Shown: in pieces, positions 19,133-30,400 of the stretch | Numbering within the stretch: the first letter of the stretch is position 1 | Layout of the letters: every line of letters starts with the position of its first letter | NCBI GenBank assembly: GCA_963702755.1 | Contig: CAVPDZ010000010.1 | Coordinates: 372,001 to 436,000, forward strand | Direction of reading: 5' to 3' | DNA length: 64,000 bases | From: JAJPKK01 sp963702755 | Lineage (GTDB): Bacteria; Pseudomonadota; Alphaproteobacteria; Rhizobiales; Xanthobacteraceae | Translations under genes and position numbers: made by a program | The notes under the pieces: model-generated | What the model was told of the DNA's origin: nothing | The model's input: only the letters and a program-made list of their open reading frames with translations | The model's database searches: none

Positions 19133-19852
19133 TCAGTCGAGCGTGCGGCCGGTCGCCGTTGCGACCGCGCGGCGCAGCCGCGGCGTATTCTGGCCGGTGA
19201 CCGCAAGATTATGGTCACGCTCGAAGCGCTCGATGCCTTCGCGGGTGTCGTCATCCAAAATGCCGCTCACCTTGATCGGTCCATACCCGAAATCGTTGAG
19301 CGCACGCTGGAGCGCACTGACCTGGTTTGAACTTGCTTGGCTTGAATTCGCCTGGCTCGAACCAGCCGGGCTTGCTGTCGCCTGGTTCGCCGGGCGTTTC
19401 GCCTCGATGAGAGCGGCGATCGGGTCGGCGTGCGCGGCCGCCTCTGCAGCGGGCACGACGCGCGGGCGAGGCAACGGGACCGGATCGATCCGCGCAACAT
19501 CCGTCCGCTGAACCTCGCCGGGCCGCGGACGCGGCAGCTTGTGGACCGCGCCGGTCGCATCGCGGGGAACGACCGGTGGCGGATGGATGGCGAAAATCGG
19601 GGCCGGGTGCGGGCCGCGCTGCAGGTACACGCTGTTGATGATGATCGCAGCGACGGCAAGGCTGACGCCGATCGCCATCGCGGCATCGCGCGGATGTCGC
19701 AGCACGAGCGCAAACACGCGCGGCAGCCGCACCCGCTGCCACGGACGGTCTTTCATCAATCGGCTGAACCAGGACGCGAAGGCATGAATGGCCCCGACCA
19801 CGCCGCCGCGCTCCGGCGCGCGGGCCGGGACAATCCGTCGATCAGCATACAT
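19133..19852 (-). CDS. Membrane-anchored peptidoglycan-binding domain protein
   Basis: Protein of 239 residues. A cytoplasmic Arg-rich N-terminus precedes one membrane segment (DAAMAIGVSLAVAAIIINSV, about residues 72-91). A Pro-rich periplasmic region and Asn/Ser/Gln-rich linker follow. The C-terminal PG_binding_1 domain reads VSALQRALNDFGYGPIKVSG and DDDTREGIERFERDH. The ATG at 19852 starts one base after the histidine-kinase stop, so the two are co-translated. It may tether the envelope or sense cell-wall state for the kinase; that link rests on gene order only. This kinase/peptidoglycan-binding pair is, to my knowledge, a recurring neighbourhood in the order. Confidence 0.85.
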   Translation of the reverse strand: MYADRRIVPARAPERGGVVGAIHAFASWFSRLMKDRPWQRVRLPRVFALVLRHPRDAAMAIGVSLAVAAIIINSVYLQRGPHPAPIFAIHPPPVVPRDATGAVHKLPRPRPGEVQRTDVARIDPVPLPRPRVVPAAEAAAHADPIAALIEAKRPANQATASPAGSSQANSSQASSNQVSALQRALNDFGYGPIKVSGILDDDTREGIERFERDHNLAVTGQNTPRLRRAVATATGRTLD

Positions 19853-19853
19853 G

Positions 19854-21679
<1,826 letters not shown>

Positions 21680-22066
21680 TTGCCTTTAACTACGCCGCAA
21701 TGCGTGACGTATCCCCGTGTCGGAAAGGATCGTGGCAAAGGCCCATTAATCGAACGCTAAGGACGGCACGCGGCGTGGTGTCCCATGGCCGGTTCGCCGC
21801 CAAACCGGCGGTGCCGCAGGCCAATTCCGGCGGGCATGGTGAACGACCGGTTGCGCGGCCGGGGTCATGGTGAACGCCCCGTAACCCGCGTGCGGGAAAG
21901 CCGCCCAGCAACCGACGGGCGCCGGATCGTTAAAGATTTCCGACAAATTTTCGGAAGATTTGACGCGATTTCGCGCTAATTCCGCGACGGGGTTTTCAAT
22001 CGGTCCTGCTACAGATGCTGCGGGGATAAGGGAGAGGGGGAGAAGCTCGGAAGGACAAGGATAATA
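21680..22066. other. Divergent intergenic region with CtrA-like motif
   Basis: These 387 bases separate the histidine kinase (minus) from a DUF5330 gene (plus). At 21746-21760 the sequence TTAATCGAACGCTAA matches the CtrA consensus TTAA-N7-TTAA at seven of eight positions. The direct repeat CATGGTGAACG occurs twice near 21836 and 21866. No gene was recognised. The stretch from 21930 to 22010 is less GC-rich and could hold the plus-strand promoter. Confidence 0.4.
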
Positions 22067-22492
22067 ATGATGTTTCTTCTGCGCACGGCATTCTGGTTGA
22101 GCATCGCGCTCGCGCTGCTGCCCTCGTTCGTGGGTCGCCCAGCGCCGACCGCGCCGACCAATATCCAAACGTCCGAGGCCGTGACCGCGGCGTCGGCGAC
22201 GTTTGCCGATCTGATCCAGTTCTGCCAGCGCCAGCCGGATGCCTGCGCTGCCGGGGCCCAGCTTGCCTCCGCATTCCGCCAGCGCGCTGAAGCGGGCGCC
22301 ATGATTGTCTATGAGTTCGTCGGCGAACAGGTGGCCAAGCACGAGCACACCGCCATCACGGATCTGCCGGCAAAAGACACGACGAGAACGTCCCAGCAGA
22401 CGCTCACGTCGACCGATCTTGCGCCAGCCTGGCGAGGGCCGGTGTCGACGCCGCCGCTTCCGCCACGCCGGGAGATGAAGCGGCCGGCTTAG
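22067..22492 (+). CDS. DUF5330 family small membrane-anchored protein
   Basis: Protein of 141 residues starting MMFLLRTAFWLSIALALLPS, a membrane anchor or signal peptide. It is followed by TAASATFADLIQFCQRQPDAC, with two cysteines flanking a short helix, AGAQLASAFRQRAEAGA and a disordered Pro-rich tail. The opening and the FCxRxPxxC pattern are those of DUF5330, a family of small proteins found mainly in Hyphomicrobiales. No function is known. An AAGGACAAGG lies upstream; the second ATG at 22070 is an equally possible start. Confidence 0.78.
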   Translation: MMFLLRTAFWLSIALALLPSFVGRPAPTAPTNIQTSEAVTAASATFADLIQFCQRQPDACAAGAQLASAFRQRAEAGAMIVYEFVGEQVAKHEHTAITDLPAKDTTRTSQQTLTSTDLAPAWRGPVSTPPLPPRREMKRPA

Positions 22493-22604
22493 GCGACGAC
22501 CGGCATAACGCTGCGACCGTGTGGCCGCCGCTCGTGGAGAGTGGGGGCTGCCTTTGGTCGCGACACTGCTAGCCACGGACCGTCATGCGTCATAAATAAG
22601 TGCC

Positions 22605-23037
22605 ATGACGATTGACGAGATCACCGAAAATTTCGCGCTCCTCGACGACTGGGACGATCGCTACCGCTACGTGATCGAGTTGGGACGCACCCTTGAGCCG
22701 TTGCCCGACGCCGCGCGAACCGATGCGAACAAGGTGCAGGGCTGCGCGAGCCAGGTCTGGCTGACGACCAAGATCGAGCCCGACGGCGCCACTGGGCCGG
22801 TGCTGCGCTTTGGCGGCGACAGCGATGCACACATTGTTGCGGGGGCTGATCGCGATCCTGTTCGCGCTCTACTCGGGGCAGCCGGCGCGGCACATTCTCG
22901 ACACCGACGCGATCGCGCTGTTCGAGCGCCTCGGCCTGCGCGAGCACCTCACGCCCCAGCGCTCGAACGGATTCAAGTCGATGGTGGGCCGCATCAGGAC
23001 TGACGCCCGCAACGCGCTCGCTGTCGCGGGAGCGTGA
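22605..23037 (+). CDS. sufE: SufE family cysteine desulfurase activator, one frameshift
   Basis: Cytosolic sulfur-acceptor protein that stimulates SufS during Fe-S cluster assembly. It begins MTIDEITENFALLDDWDDRY and contains the sulfur-accepting Cys in KVQGCASQVWL. The frame breaks near 22837, where deleting one T restores DSDAHIVRGLIAILFALYSG; it ends RIRTDARNALAVAGA. The joined product of about 143 residues is the normal size. No suf operon is nearby, as is usual for stand-alone sufE in this order. The break is a simple single-base insertion, likely a sequence error. Confidence 0.92.
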
Positions 23038-23094
23038 ACCTCATTCAGTGCTGACGTCGCGGCAGCTTCGCGCCGCGACGAACGAGGCCGTAAA

Positions 23095-23511
23095 TCAGCG
23101 CGCGCGGCGCTTGCGCTGCTGACCCAATCCCATCTGCTTTGCGAGTTGGGAGCGAGCCTCGGCATAATTCGGTGCCACCATCGGATAATCGGGCGGCAGG
23201 CCCCATTTCTCGCGATAGTGTTCCGGCGTCATGTTGTATTGCGTGCGCAAATGACGCTTGAGCGATTTGAACTTCTTGCCGTCTTCGAGGCAGACGATGT
23301 AGTCGGGAGTAATCGATTTTTTCACGGCAATTGCCGGTTTCGCCGCTTCACTGGCGGCTTCGCTTTGCCCGTTTGAAACTTTTACCAGGGCCGAATGAAC
23401 CTGCCCGATCAGCGTTGATATTTCGGCCGCCGGTACCGAATTATTGCTGACATAGGCAGACACGATTCCGGCCGTCAGCTCGATGTAATTGCTGGCGACT
23501 TTATCGTTCAT
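23095..23511 (-). CDS. mucR: Ros/MucR family transcriptional regulator with reduced zinc-finger ligands
   Basis: DNA-binding regulator of 138 residues, often controlling exopolysaccharide, motility and cell-cycle genes in this order. It starts MNDKVASNYIELTAGIVSAY. The DNA-binding domain reads CLEDGKKFKSLKRHLRTQY then NMTPEHYREKWGLPPDYPM and ends with a basic tail QRKRRAR. Of the C2H2-type ligands of Ros, Cys74 and His87 remain; Asp77 replaces the second Cys and Gln91-Tyr92 replace the His-His pair. It may fold without zinc, as reported for some homologues. The ATG at 23511 (GGGGAAAG upstream) is preferred to a GTG at 23523. Confidence 0.92.
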   Translation of the reverse strand: MNDKVASNYIELTAGIVSAYVSNNSVPAAEISTLIGQVHSALVKVSNGQSEAASEAAKPAIAVKKSITPDYIVCLEDGKKFKSLKRHLRTQYNMTPEHYREKWGLPPDYPMVAPNYAEARSQLAKQMGLGQQRKRRAR

Positions 23512-23907
23512 GACTTTCCCCACGGGGGCTGCCTATCGTTGTACGCGATCGGCTTCTTCTTTTACGCAAGGCCGCTCGCTTCGGAAGATTATGTCGCCCC
23601 CGTGACTTATTACTGGGTTTCTCAAGTTTGCACAAGAATATAGGAGAAAGTTTGCCGCCTTTAACATGAGTTCACTGGCTTTTATACGAGGAGAGGTCGA
23701 ACTAATCCCGGTTAACTCATTCGGAAAACTCCAATGCCAGCGCCGGTCTGTTGGCCGGACAGTCCTTTTGGGGCGGCTCACGGCGCCTTGAAGCGGTCAC
23801 GGCCGGGCACAGTCGAACGTGACTTGAACAAGCGCCGACAGTGATTATTTTCCAAGCAGCGACAATGGTTTGTACGATCTGAGATCGTCCAAACCGCCGG
23901 GAGCCCG
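23512..23907. other. Divergent intergenic region upstream of mucR and oligopeptidase B
   Basis: This 396-base stretch is less GC-rich than its surroundings, especially 23570-23720, and must hold promoters for both divergent genes. MucR-type proteins commonly bind AT-rich DNA with T-A steps, including their own promoters, so autoregulation here is plausible. I see no coding sequence or clear hairpin terminator. Confidence 0.4.
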
Positions 23908-26060
23908 ATGCACGCCACCTCGAAGTCCCACGCTGCCAAATTGATGCCGGCTGCCCCAGTGGACGCGCCGCGCGCTTGCGCGCGCCCGGTAACGGCGCGG
24001 TGGCATGGGGTCACGCTGACCGACGAATTTTCCTGGCTTCGGGACCCCAATTGGCAGGCGGTCATGCGCGATCCGACCCTGCTTGATCCCGCGATCCGCT
24101 CGCACCTCGAACGCGAGAACGCCTATGCGGATGCGACGCTCGCGGCGACGCAGCCCCTGCAGGACGCGCTCTTTGCCGAGATGAAAGGTCGTATTCAACC
24201 GGACGATGCCGGCGTCCCGACGCCTAGATGGAAAATATTCCTATTTCACCCGCTACCGCGACGGCGGCCAATATCCGCTGGTGTGCCGCGAGCCGCGCGA
24301 CGGCGGCACCGTCGAGACGCTGATCGACGGCGACGCGATTGCGGCCGGCAAAGCCTTCTTCCGGTTCGGGGTCACGGCCCACTCCCACGACCATAAGCTC
24401 CTGGCCTGGAGCATGGACGATACCGGCTCCGAACTGTTCACCATTCGCGTGCGCGACCTCGCCACCATGGCGGACCTTGCCGACGAAGTGCCGGAAACCT
24501 CGGGCGTGGTCGTGTGGACCAGCGATCGCAGCGCGTTCTACTACGTGCACGTCGACGAACAGCATCGCCCGTCGAGCGTGCATCGCCACCGCCTCGGCAC
24601 GCCGGCGAGCGAGGATGTCGAAGTCTTTCCGGCTCCCGGCGGCGGCTATTTCGTCTCGCTCAGCGAATTGCAGTCGCGCCGCTTCGCCGAGATTTCGGTG
24701 CATGACCACGAGACCACCGAATGCTGGCTGGTCGATCTTGCCGATCCCACTGCGCGGCCCGTGCTGGTCGCGCCGCGCGAGCCGTCGATGCGGTACGCGG
24801 TCGAGCATCACCCGAACTTCCGCGGCGGCGATGCCCTCATCATCCGCACCAACGCCGATGGCGCCGAGGACTTCAAGATCGTCTGGGCGCCGCTCGGCGC
24901 AAGCGGCCGCGCGCAGTGGCAAGACCTCGTCCCGCACTCGGCCCGGCGTTTACATCGCGTCCTTCATGGTGCTCGCGGACTGGCTCATCGTACTCGAGCG
25001 CGAGGACGGCCTGCCGCGCATCGTGGTGCGGCGGCTCGCGACCGGTGAGGAACATACGATCGCGTTCGACGAGGAGGCCTATTGGCTCGGCCTCGAGGGC
25101 GGCTACGAATTCGCGACCGACACGCTGCGGTTCTCCTATTCCTCGATGACGACACCCGAGGAGATCTGGGACTACGATCTCGCGACGCGGCGCCGCGTGC
25201 TGCGCAAGCGCCAGCAGATTCCGAGCGGCCACAATCCGGCGGATTACGTGACGCGGCGGCTCTTGGCGCCGACGGGCGACGGGGAAACCGTGCCGGTATC
25301 GCTTCTCTATCGCCGCACGACGCCGCTCGACGGCACTGCGCCGACGCTCGTCTACGGCTATGGCGCCTACGGCTTCGCGATCTCGCCGGCGTTCGCTGCG
25401 AACCGGCTATCGCTCGTCGATCGCGGCTTCGTCTTCGCGATCGCCCATGTGCGCGGCGGCACGGAGAAGGGCTGGCGCTGGTATCGCGAGGGCAAGCTCG
25501 CGAACAAGCCGAACACGTTCGCCGATTTCATCGCCGCGACCGAATTTCTGATCGCGCAGAAGATCGCCGCGCCCGGCAAGATCGTCGCGCAAGGGCGCTC
25601 GGCCGGCGGCCTCTTGATCGGGGCCGTGGCCAATGCGCGTCCCGATCTCTACGGCGCGATGATCGCCGAAGTGCCCTTTGTCGACGTCCTCAACTCGATC
25701 CTCGACGACACGCTGCCGCTCACGCCGCCCGAATGGCCGGAGTGGGGCAATCCGATCACCGATGCCGCCGCCTTCGCGACGATCCGCGCCTATTCGCCTT
25801 ACGACAATGTGCGCGCGCAACGTTATCCGGCGATGCTGGCGCTTGCCGGGCTGACCGACCCGCGCGTGACCTACTGGGAGCCCGCGAAGTGGGTGGCGCG
25901 GCTGCGCAGCCGCAAAACCGACGACAATCCGATCCTGCTGCAGACGAACCTCGACGCCGGCCACGGCGGCGCCCCCGGCCGCTTCGATCGGCTGCGCGAA
26001 GTCGCGCTCACCTACGCCTTCGCCATCGCCGCCGTCGAGGGGGCATTGCCGGGCGCGTAG
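23908..26060 (+). CDS. ptrB: Oligopeptidase B (prolyl oligopeptidase family, S9A), two frameshifts
   Basis: Serine peptidase that cuts short peptides after basic residues. The joined protein is about 716 residues, the family norm. The N-terminal beta-propeller contains TDEFSWLRDPNWQAVM and, after a break near 24230, KYSYFTRYRDGGQYPL. After a second break near 24945 come the last propeller blades and the hydrolase domain. The catalytic triad is visible: Ser in AQGRSAGGLLIGAVAN, Asp in TDPRVTYWEP and His in DAGHGGAPGRF. The start at 23908 follows GGGAG. No signal peptide. Gene stands alone. Confidence 0.92.
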
Positions 26061-26448
26061 GCGGTAGTGACGTCACCGCGCGTGCCGCTGCCAAGTGCAT
26101 CGTCGGTGCTGCCTTCTTCGCGCTAAGCATTGCGCGTAGCGTCCCATATTCTGCTTTGCATCTTGCGCAACGCCGCACTTCTGGTCCGTCACCCTGAGGC
26201 GTGAGCGAAGCGAACCTCGAAGGGCGACGGCCGAGGTGCCGCCCCACGCCGCCGTTGCAGCGCTGGGGCCGATCATCCTTCGAGGGCCGCGCGAAGTGCG
26301 CGGCCACCTCAGGATGACGGAAGAAAAGTCGTGCGGCGCTGCGCCTTCATTCGAATAACGGGATCAGCGTTTCTATTGTGGCAATCGTTATAGTCCACGA
26401 CAAGACGATGTGTTTCGATGAACCGTGCTTGCTTGCTAGGAACCGACA
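26061..26448. other. Intergenic region between oligopeptidase B and PhzF genes
   Basis: These 388 bases contain a paired palindromic repeat (26188-26320) described separately. No gene was recognised in it. The last 90 bases before 26449 are less GC-rich (TTCTATTGTGGCAATCGTTA) and probably carry the promoter of the PhzF-family gene. Confidence 0.5.
26188..26320. repeat. Inverted pair of TCACCCTGAGG / CCTCAGGATGA repeats
   Basis: Unit one (26188-26230) runs GTCACCCTGAGGCGTGAGCG...CCTCGAAGGGCGAC. Unit two (26272-26320) runs ATCATCCTTCGAGG...CCTCAGGATGACGG and is its near reverse complement. Each unit is itself a hairpin. This is a familiar dispersed repeat between genes in Bradyrhizobiaceae-like genomes. 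Confidence 0.75.
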
Positions 26449-27348
26449 ATGAATCTCAGCTTCGTCACGGTCGACGTGTTCACGGATCGCCAGTTCGGCG
26501 GCAATCCGCTTGCGGTCATTCCGGATGGGCGCGGGTTGACGTCGTCGCAGATGCAGGCGATCGCGGCGGAATTCAATTTGTCGGAGACGACGTTCGTGCT
26601 GCCGCCGCAGGATGCGGCGCATACCGCCGCGGTGCGCATCTTCACGCCGCGCGCCGAACTGCCGTTCGCCGGCCATCCCAATGTCGGCACCGCCTTCGTG
26701 CTGGCGCGCGCCGCCGCGAGCGCGGCGCGACCCTTCGCCGGCGACGCCATGACGTTCGAGGAAAAGGCGGGCCTGGTGCGCATCGAATTGCTGAGGTCGG
26801 AGTCGGAGATCGTTGGCGCGCGCCTTGCGGCGCCGCAAGCTCTGACCGTCGGCGAGACGATCGCGCCGGCGATCATTGCGGCAGCGTGCTCGCTCCGCGA
26901 GGACGACATCGCAACGCGCGCGCATCTCCCTTGCGTCGCCTCATGCGGGACGCCGTTCGTCTTCGCCGAACTCAAGAGCCGCGATGCGCTCGCTGCCGCG
27001 CGCCCGCGAACGGACGTGTTCGCCGAGCACATTCCGGTCGAGCGTGCGACCGGCATTCACCTCTATGTCCAGGAGAACAGCGGCATCGATGCGCGCATGT
27101 TCGCTCCGCTCTACGGCGTTCCCGAAGATCCTGCGACCGGCTCGGCCAACGTCGCGCTGATCGGCCTTCTGGCGCGGCTCCGTCCCGAGCCGACGCTGCG
27201 CCTCGATCGCCGGATCACCCAAGGCGTCGCGATGGGCCGCCCGAGCGTCCTTGATGCGGCTGCCGACAAGCGCGACGGCGCCGTGGTCGCGACGTTCATC
27301 GGCGGCACCTGCGTGCCTGTGATGAGCGGCACGATTGCGCTGGCGTAG
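26449..27348 (+). CDS. PhzF family isomerase/epimerase-like protein
   Basis: Protein of 299 residues with the two-lobed diaminopimelate-epimerase-like fold of PhzF. Diagnostic parts are VDVFTDRQFGGNPLAV at the N-terminus, the catalytic-type Glu in FNLSETTFV, the anion-binding FAGHPNVGTAF and, in the second lobe, PEDPATGSANVAL. The ATG at 26449 is clear. PhzF relatives outside phenazine clusters mostly have unknown substrates, and no phenazine genes are present here, so the reaction cannot be named. It is monocistronic and converges on the hydantoinase gene. Confidence 0.9.
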   Translation: MNLSFVTVDVFTDRQFGGNPLAVIPDGRGLTSSQMQAIAAEFNLSETTFVLPPQDAAHTAAVRIFTPRAELPFAGHPNVGTAFVLARAAASAARPFAGDAMTFEEKAGLVRIELLRSESEIVGARLAAPQALTVGETIAPAIIAAACSLREDDIATRAHLPCVASCGTPFVFAELKSRDALAAARPRTDVFAEHIPVERATGIHLYVQENSGIDARMFAPLYGVPEDPATGSANVALIGLLARLRPEPTLRLDRRITQGVAMGRPSVLDAAADKRDGAVVATFIGGTCVPVMSGTIALA

Positions 27349-27418
27349 CCGGCGACACTGCGCATCTTGCCTTTCGGCCAGCGGGCAGAGTGCTCACATT
27401 GCGCGGTGCCCTCTACAT

Positions 27419-27437
27419 CTCTCCCTTCGCGGGAGAG
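27419..27437. repeat. CTCTCCC...GGGAGAG hairpin between convergent genes
   Basis: A perfect inverted repeat CTCTCCC / GGGAGAG with a short loop lies between the convergent PhzF and hydantoinase genes. On the plus strand it is followed by GCCAAAAAG rather than a T tract. It may be another dispersed repeat or part of a weak bidirectional transcription end. Confidence 0.4.
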
Positions 27438-27490
27438 GCCAAAAAGTCGCTGCCGAGTGTGATTCCCACGCCAGGTAGGATACGCGCAGG

Positions 27491-30400
27491 CTACGCCTTG
27501 CCGTAGCCTCCGGCGGTCGGCGTCTGGATGATGACAGCGTCGCCCGCCTCGACGTTCGTGGCGTCCGCCCCCTCGAGGCGCTCCATGCGACCATTGCGGC
27601 GGCGGATCCAGTTCTCACCGATCTGGCCGGGCTCGCCGCCAGCAAGGCCAAAGGGCGGCACGCGACGGTGTCCCGACAGGATCGTGCATTCCATCGGTTC
27701 GAGAAAGCGGATGGTGCGGCGAATACCGTCTCCCGCATGCCATTTGCCGCGTCCGCCCGAACCTTTCCGGATGTGGAAATCCTCGAGCATCACCGGATAG
27801 CGGAATTCCAGAACTTCGGGATCGGTGAGGCGCGTGTTGGTCATGTGGGTGTGGACGGCGTCGGTGCCGTCAAAGTCCGGACCGGCCGGCGAACCCGAGC
27901 AGATCGTCTCGTAATACTGGTGGCGGGAATTGCCGAAGTTGAGATTGTTCATGGTGCCCTGCGCCGACGCCAGCGCGCCGAGCGCACCGAACAGCGTGTC
28001 GGTGACAGCCTGGCTTACCTCCACGTTCCCGGCCACAACGGCGGCCGGAAACTCCGGCGACAACATCGAGCGCTTCGGGATAATGATGTGGATCGGCCGC
28101 AGGCAGCCCGCATTGAGCGGAATCTCGTCATCCACCATGACGCGGAAGACGTAGAGCACGGCAGCGCGCGTCACCGGCTCAGGCGCGTTGAAGTTCGAGG
28201 GTTGCTGCGGCGAGGTCCCGGTGAAGTCGACGGTCGCCTCGCGCTTGTCCTTGTCGACCGTAATCTTGACCCGGATCATTGCGCCCTGGTCGGTCTCCGA
28301 AGCGAACTCCGAATTGTGCAGGCGGTCAATGACCCGCCGCACGCTTTCGGCGGCGTTATCTTGGACGTGCCGCATGTAGGCTTCGACGACCGTTAGCGTG
28401 AACTGCGCCGTCATCTTGCGCAATTCCTGCGCGCCCTTCTCGTTGGCTGCGATCTGCGCCTTCAAATCATTGACGTTCTGCAGCGGGTTGCGGGAGGGAT
28501 ATTTGGCGCCTTCAAGCAGCGCATAGAGCTCGGCTTCGCGAAAGCGACCGCGATCGACCAGTTTGAAGTTGTCGATATAGACGCCTTCCTCTTCGATGGT
28601 GCGCGCGAGCGGCGACATCGATCCCGGCGAGATGCCGCCAATATCGGCATGATGTCCGCGGCTTGCGACCCAGAACAGGATGTTGCGCCCGGCGTCGTCG
28701 AACACTGGCGTGCACACCGTGATATCGGGAAGATGGGTGCCGCCGTTATAGGGCGCGTTGATCGCGTAGACATCGCCTGGATGGATGTCGGTGTTCTCGC
28801 GGATGATGGTCTCGACCGCGCGGTCCATGGAGCCGAGATGCACCGGCACATGTGGCGCGTTGGCGACGAGCGAGCCGTCGGCGGCGAAGACGGCACACGA
28901 GAAATCGAGCCGCTCCTTGATGTTCACGGAATAGGCGGTGTTCTGGAGCGACACGCCCATCTGCTCGGCGATCGACATGAACAGATTGTTGAAGACCTCG
29001 AGCATGACCGGATCGGCCTCGGTGCCGATCGCATGACCGCGGGTGAGCGGAACGATCCGCGCAAGCACGAGATGGTTCTTGGCCGTCACTTCCGCGCGCC
29101 AACCGTCTTCGACAACGATGGTCTGGTGCGGCTCGATCAGGATCGCCGGACCGCCGACTTTGTGGCCGGGGGCAAGCTGGTCGCGCGTATAGACCGCGGC
29201 ATCGTGCCATTGGCCGCCTGAGAAAAAGCGCGTGCATTGCGTCGGAGCGGGGAGGGACGCAGTCGTAAGCGGCAACGCCGGCTCGGCGAACTTCGCGCCG
29301 CCTCCGACCGCCTCAACCGACACCGCCTCGATGACGAGGTCCTTGGTCTCATCGATGAAGCCGAAGCGGCCCTTATGCGCCGCCTCGAAGCCCGATTTCA
29401 GCTGGGCGAGCAATGCATCACCCTCCCCTGGAGGGGGAGGGTCGGATCGCCGGAGGCGATCCGGGGTGGGGTGCTGCGGCCTCGCAGCGATTTGTTGAAG
29501 CTCGGTATTTGCTGGAGCGCTGCCACCCCCTCCCGGCCGCTGCGCGGCCGACCTCCCCCCTCCAGGGGGAGGTGAAGCAGGCAGCGTGTACGCCGCGACT
29601 TCCAGCGCGGTGTCGGTGCCGGCGTAGCGGATGTGCGCGCGCACGTGCACGACGACATCGTGTGCGGCGACGCCCTGGCCGAGCACCTCGCCGGCCGCGT
29701 CGGCCGACAGCCGCGCAGCAGCGTCGTCGAGAGCGGCGAGCGCCTTCATCCCGAACGGCTGCTCGATGGCCTGCTGCCGTGTCGCGCGAATGTCCGCGAG
29801 GCCCATGCCATAGGCCGACATCAGCGACGAGAACGGATGGATCAGCACCTTTGTCATGGCGAGCGCATCGGCGACGAGGCACGCGTGCTGGCCGCCGGCG
29901 CCGCCGAAGCATTGCAGCGCATACCGCGTCACGTCATGGCCGCGCTCGACGGAAATTTTCTTGATGGCGTTTGCCATATTGTCGACAGCGATCTTGATGA
30001 AGCCGTCGGCGATCTCCTCGGCCGTGCGCGCGCCGCCAAGAGCGGCGTTGACCTCGTGGGCGAGCGCTGCAAATGCGGTCTTGACCGCGACGGCATCGAG
30101 CGGCTCGTCCTGATGCGGCCCGAAAATATGCGGGAAGAAGTCCGGCATCAGCTTGCCGACCATCACATTGGCATCGGTGACAGCGAGCGGCCCGCCGCGC
30201 CGGTAACACTTCGGACCAGGATTGGCGCCCGCCGAATCCGGGCCGACGCGAAAACGTGCGCCGTCGAAGTGCAGGACCGAGCCGCCGCCGGCCGCGACCG
30301 TGTGGATTTGCATCATCGGCGCGCGCATGCGCGTGCCGGCGACCTCGGTCTCGAAGGTGCGTTCGAATTCGCCGTCGAAATGGGAAACATCGGTCGACGT

